Positions 61,404-64,000 of a stretch of 64,000 nucleotides of DNA are shown piece after piece. Every line of letters begins with the position of its first letter. Position 1 is the stretch's first letter. Where the stretch lies: assembly GCF_017741815.1 (NCBI RefSeq), contig NZ_JAGHMF010000007.1, forward strand, positions 62,001 through 126,000. The letters run 5' to 3'. The position numbers were made by a program, and so were the translations under genes. The notes beneath the pieces are model-generated. The model saw only the letters and a program-made list of their open reading frames with translations, did no database searches and had not been told where the DNA came from. Origin of the DNA: Rhizobium sp. 16-488-2b (GTDB lineage: Bacteria; Pseudomonadota; Alphaproteobacteria; Rhizobiales; Rhizobiaceae).

Positions 61404-62279
61404 GTGGATGAAGCCGAGCTGAAAATCTGCCGCCGTGCATACGCCGTGCAAATGCTGGCCAAAGCGGGTGTCGATCGCGATGATGAACTGCTGAACGCAT
61501 TCGCCGCCGTGCCGCGCGAGGACTTCCTCGGGCCGCCGCCGTGGAAGATGCGCGACTGGAAGCGTTACGTCGATGTGCCCTCAAGCGATCCCGTCGTTCT
61601 CTACCAGGACGTGCTCTTCGCGCTCCAAGCCGACCGCCAGGTCAACAATGGCAGCCCGAGCCTGCATGCGGGCGCCTTGCACCGGTTGAAGCTGCGCAAG
61701 GGCGAGACCGTCTGCCACATCGGCGCCGGCAGCGGCTATTATACCGCCATCATCGCCGAAATCGTCGGCGAGACCGGCCGCGTCGTGGCCGTCGAGTTCG
61801 ATGCGGAACTGGCACAACAGGCCAGACGCAATCTCGCGCGATACGCAAATGTCGAAGTCGTCCAAGGAGACGGTCTCGAATGGCCCCGCGAGCCTGCGGA
61901 CGCCGTCTACGTGAATTTCGCTCTGCACCACCCCGCCGAACCGTGGATCGACAGGCTCGCGGACGGCGGGCGCCTACTGTTTCCGCTTGGCACGCCTGCC
62001 ATGGGTGCCGAAGGCCGGTTGCTCGGCGTCACGTCGCAGGCCGCCTTCTTCCTCATCGGCAGGCAAGGGGATGAGTTAAGCGCGCGCTTCCTGCAGCCGG
62101 TCAATTTCGTATGGGGCGAGGGGATCTCAGGCGACCTCTCCACTTACGCCGCGCTTGATCGCGCCTTCCACGCCGGCGGACTCAACCGCATTCACGCGCT
62201 GCGCTGGAATGCGGTCAAGACGGAGCAGGAGTGGTACTCGCAGGAGCGCTGGGGCCTTGTCACGGCCGCGCTCCATTGA
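61404..62279 (+). CDS. PCMT-like (protein-L-isoaspartate O-methyltransferase family) protein
   Basis: SAM-dependent methyltransferase of 291 residues. The SAM site VCHIGAGSGYYTAIIAEIVG, VAVEFDAELAQQARRNL and the acidic loop VVQGDGLEWP match the PCMT family, but the protein is longer than canonical PCMT (about 210) and has an extra C-terminal region. Repair of isoaspartyl residues is not certain; relatives act on other carboxylates. GTG at 61404 has AGGA 7 bases upstream; a TTG at 61362 opens the same frame without a good site. It diverges from rarD. Confidence 0.85.
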   Translation: MDEAELKICRRAYAVQMLAKAGVDRDDELLNAFAAVPREDFLGPPPWKMRDWKRYVDVPSSDPVVLYQDVLFALQADRQVNNGSPSLHAGALHRLKLRKGETVCHIGAGSGYYTAIIAEIVGETGRVVAVEFDAELAQQARRNLARYANVEVVQGDGLEWPREPADAVYVNFALHHPAEPWIDRLADGGRLLFPLGTPAMGAEGRLLGVTSQAAFFLIGRQGDELSARFLQPVNFVWGEGISGDLSTYAALDRAFHAGGLNRIHALRWNAVKTEQEWYSQERWGLVTAALH

Positions 62280-62285
62280 GCGTTC

Positions 62286-63899
62286 CTATTCGGCGGCGAT
62301 CTTGCCCGCCAGCTGCCGGTTCTTCATCAGCTTGTAAATGACCGAATCCATCAGCGCCTGGAACGAGGCGTCGATGATGTTCTCCGACACGCCGACCGTC
62401 CACCAGCGCACGCCGTCGCTATCGGTGGATTCGATCAGAACCCGGGTGATCGCTTCCGTACCGCCATTGAGGATACGCACCTTGAAGTCGGCCAGAACCA
62501 GGTCGTCGATCTCGTGCTGGTACTTGCCGAAATCCTTGCGCAGCGCGAGGTCGAGCGCGTTGACCGGGCCATCGCCCTCCGCCACCGACATGATTGTCTG
62601 GCCATCGACGCTTAGCTTCACCACAGCCTCGGAAACGATCTTCACCTTACCGTGCGAATCGAACCGCCGCTCGACCATCACCCGGAAGCCCTCGACCGAG
62701 AAGAATTCGGGGATCGTGCCGAGCGTGCGGCGCGCCAGGAGCTCGAAACTGGCATCCGCACCTTCATAGGCATAGCCGGAGGCCTCGCGCTCCTTGACCA
62801 GCGAAATCAGCCGGTCGAGCTTCGGATCGTCTTTGCCTACCTCGATGCCGCGCCGCTTCAGCGCGTTGATGAAGTTCGCCTTCCCTCCCTGGTCCGACAC
62901 CATGACCTTGCGGAAGTTGCCGACACTCTCCGGCGTGACATGCTCGTAGGTGCGCGGGTCCTTCAGAAGCGCCGAGGCATGAATGCCGGCCTTGGTCGCG
63001 AAGGCGGATGCGCCGACATAGGGCATCTGGTGATCGGGCGAGCGGTTCAGGAGCTCGTCGAAGGCATGCGACAGCCGCGTCAGGTTGAGGAGACGCTCGG
63101 GGTCGATGGCGGTCGTGAAGCGCGAGGCATAGGTTTCCTTCAGCGCCAGCGTCGGGATCAGCGTCACCAGATTGGCGTTGCCGCAGCGCTCGCCGATGCC
63201 GTTGAGCGTGCCCTGGATCTGCCGCACGCCGGCCTCTACGGCAGCAAGCGAATTGGCGACCGCCTGGCCGGTGTCGTTGTGCGCATGGATGCCAAGACAG
63301 TGCCCGGGAACGCCTGACGCGATCACCGCCTCGACAATCTCGCGGACCTCGGGCGGCTGGGTGCCGCCATTGGTGTCGCAGAGCACGACCCACCGCGCGC
63401 CGGCATCATGGGCCGCCTTGGCGCAGGCCAGCGCGTAATCAGGGTTGGCCTTGTAGCCATCGAAGAAATGCTCGCAATCGACCATCGCCTCCCTGCCCGC
63501 CGCAACCACGGCCTTGACGCTCTCCGAGATGCTCTCGAGGTTCTCCTCGTTGGAACAGCCGAGCGCGACTTTGACGTGATAGTCCCAGCTCTTGGCGACC
63601 AGACAGACCGCGTCGCTCTTGGCCTGCAGCAGGCTGTTGAGCCCCGGATCGTTGGAGGCCGAAACGCCGGCGCGCTTGGTCATGCCGAAGGCGACGAAGG
63701 AGGCGTTGCGGGTGCGCTTTTCGTTGAAGAAAGCCGTATCCGTCGGGTTCGCACCCGGATAGCCGCCCTCGATATAATCCAGCCCGAACTCGTCGAGCAT
63801 GGTGGCGATGGCGATCTTGTCCTCGACGGAAAAATCGATGCCCGGCGTCTGCTGTCCGTCGCGCAGCGTTGTGTCGAAGAGATAGATACGGTCTTTCAT
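62286..63899 (-). CDS. cimA: Citramalate synthase
   Basis: Condenses acetyl-CoA with pyruvate to (R)-citramalate, the threonine-independent route to isoleucine. 537 residues: HMGL-like TIM barrel with YLFDTTLRDGQQTPGIDFSV (DTTLRDG metal/catalytic start), GIHAHNDTGQAVANSLAAVE (HxH metal site), NGIGERCGNANLVTLIPTLA, and the C-terminal LeuA allosteric domain (about 415-530) that senses isoleucine or leucine. Homocitrate and 2-isopropylmalate synthases share the fold; the length and GERCGN region match CimA (TIGR00977-type). GGGAGGAACC precedes the ATG. Confidence 0.92.
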   Translation of the reverse strand: MKDRIYLFDTTLRDGQQTPGIDFSVEDKIAIATMLDEFGLDYIEGGYPGANPTDTAFFNEKRTRNASFVAFGMTKRAGVSASNDPGLNSLLQAKSDAVCLVAKSWDYHVKVALGCSNEENLESISESVKAVVAAGREAMVDCEHFFDGYKANPDYALACAKAAHDAGARWVVLCDTNGGTQPPEVREIVEAVIASGVPGHCLGIHAHNDTGQAVANSLAAVEAGVRQIQGTLNGIGERCGNANLVTLIPTLALKETYASRFTTAIDPERLLNLTRLSHAFDELLNRSPDHQMPYVGASAFATKAGIHASALLKDPRTYEHVTPESVGNFRKVMVSDQGGKANFINALKRRGIEVGKDDPKLDRLISLVKEREASGYAYEGADASFELLARRTLGTIPEFFSVEGFRVMVERRFDSHGKVKIVSEAVVKLSVDGQTIMSVAEGDGPVNALDLALRKDFGKYQHEIDDLVLADFKVRILNGGTEAITRVLIESTDSDGVRWWTVGVSENIIDASFQALMDSVIYKLMKNRQLAGKIAAE

Positions 63900-63951
63900 G
63901 TCGGTTCCTCCCGGTGGCCGGGTGTGTTGTAAAATTCAGCGTTGTGCGGAA

Positions 63952-64000
63952 GCCCCCTCATCCGGCTGCCGCCACCTTCTCCCCGTGGGGGAGAAGAGAC
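63952..64000. repeat. RIME-like palindromic repeat, copy 3 (cut by window edge)
   Basis: CCCCTCATCCGGCTGCCGCC then ACCTTCTCCCC and GGGGAGAAG matches the left half of the copies at 16404 and 17505. The rest lies beyond the window. Confidence 0.75.

Overview
This 64 kb window looks like a chromosomal segment of an alphaproteobacterium of the family Rhizobiaceae (Rhizobium/Agrobacterium/Sinorhizobium group). The evidence is the high-GC coding style, a RopA-type porin, an inositol cluster ordered iolY / iolR-iolC-iolD-iolE-iolB, the core block rpoZ-rsh-DUF2062-acpS-lepB-rnc-era...recO, several Hyphomicrobiales-only small proteins, and RIME-like palindromic repeats. The species cannot be fixed from the sequence alone. 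I see no insertion sequence, prophage, integrase, CRISPR array or rRNA operon. There is one tRNA gene, tRNA-Ser(GCU).

Layout. 1-9.9 kb: a cut MFS exporter, a DAG-kinase-like lipid kinase, a divergent polyamine-catabolism pair (glutamine-synthetase-like ligase and class III aminotransferase), an envelope-glycosylation set (GT2 and GT39 enzymes on one strand, a flippase-like membrane protein diverging from them), and AMP nucleosidase. 10-15.5 kb: small exported or signalling proteins (DUF2147, a mini Sel1 protein, a HisC-like aminotransferase, two paralogous PilZ proteins flanking a DUF2177 membrane protein and a host-attachment-family protein, and a glyoxalase-like protein). 15.6-23.9 kb: myo-inositol catabolism, iolCDEB on the minus strand with its RpiR-type regulator iolR and a divergent Gfo/Idh/MocA dehydrogenase (iolY). 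Every junction inside iolCDEB carries a palindromic repeat. 24-27 kb: an FAD ferredoxin reductase, tRNA-Ser and a highly expressed porin. 27-41.9 kb: housekeeping genes for cell wall (soluble lytic transglycosylase, dapA), ribosome rescue (smpB), RNA polymerase omega (rpoZ), stringent response (rsh), CoA/ACP (acpS), secretion (lepB), RNA processing and ribosome assembly (rnc, era) and repair (recO), with two regulators inserted.

41.9-53.7 kb: MOSC and HD proteins, a GGDEF/EAL protein with a degenerate GGDEF half, an EF-hand small protein, sodC, an MscS channel, a tightly coupled ygfZ-HD-phosphatase operon, several exported proteins of unknown function, NUDIX, YnfA, YedK/SRAP and a LysE-type exporter. 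53.8-64 kb: phosphatidylethanolamine synthesis (psd-pssA), an Atm1-type ABC exporter, a large LysM protein with a mirror-image repeat architecture, a LOG-family nucleotidase, RarD, a PCMT-like methyltransferase and citramalate synthase.

Most of the window is ordinary core genome. The points most worth a second look are the repeats at each iolCDEB junction, the IolC kinase-DUF2090 aldolase fusion, a recurrent motif at two iol intergenic regions that may be the IolR operator, the mirrored A-B-B'-A'-LysM protein, the GT2/GT39/flippase set, the intact/degenerate PilZ pair, and the translationally coupled ygfZ-HD-phosphatase operon. I found no clear wholly new multi-gene system.
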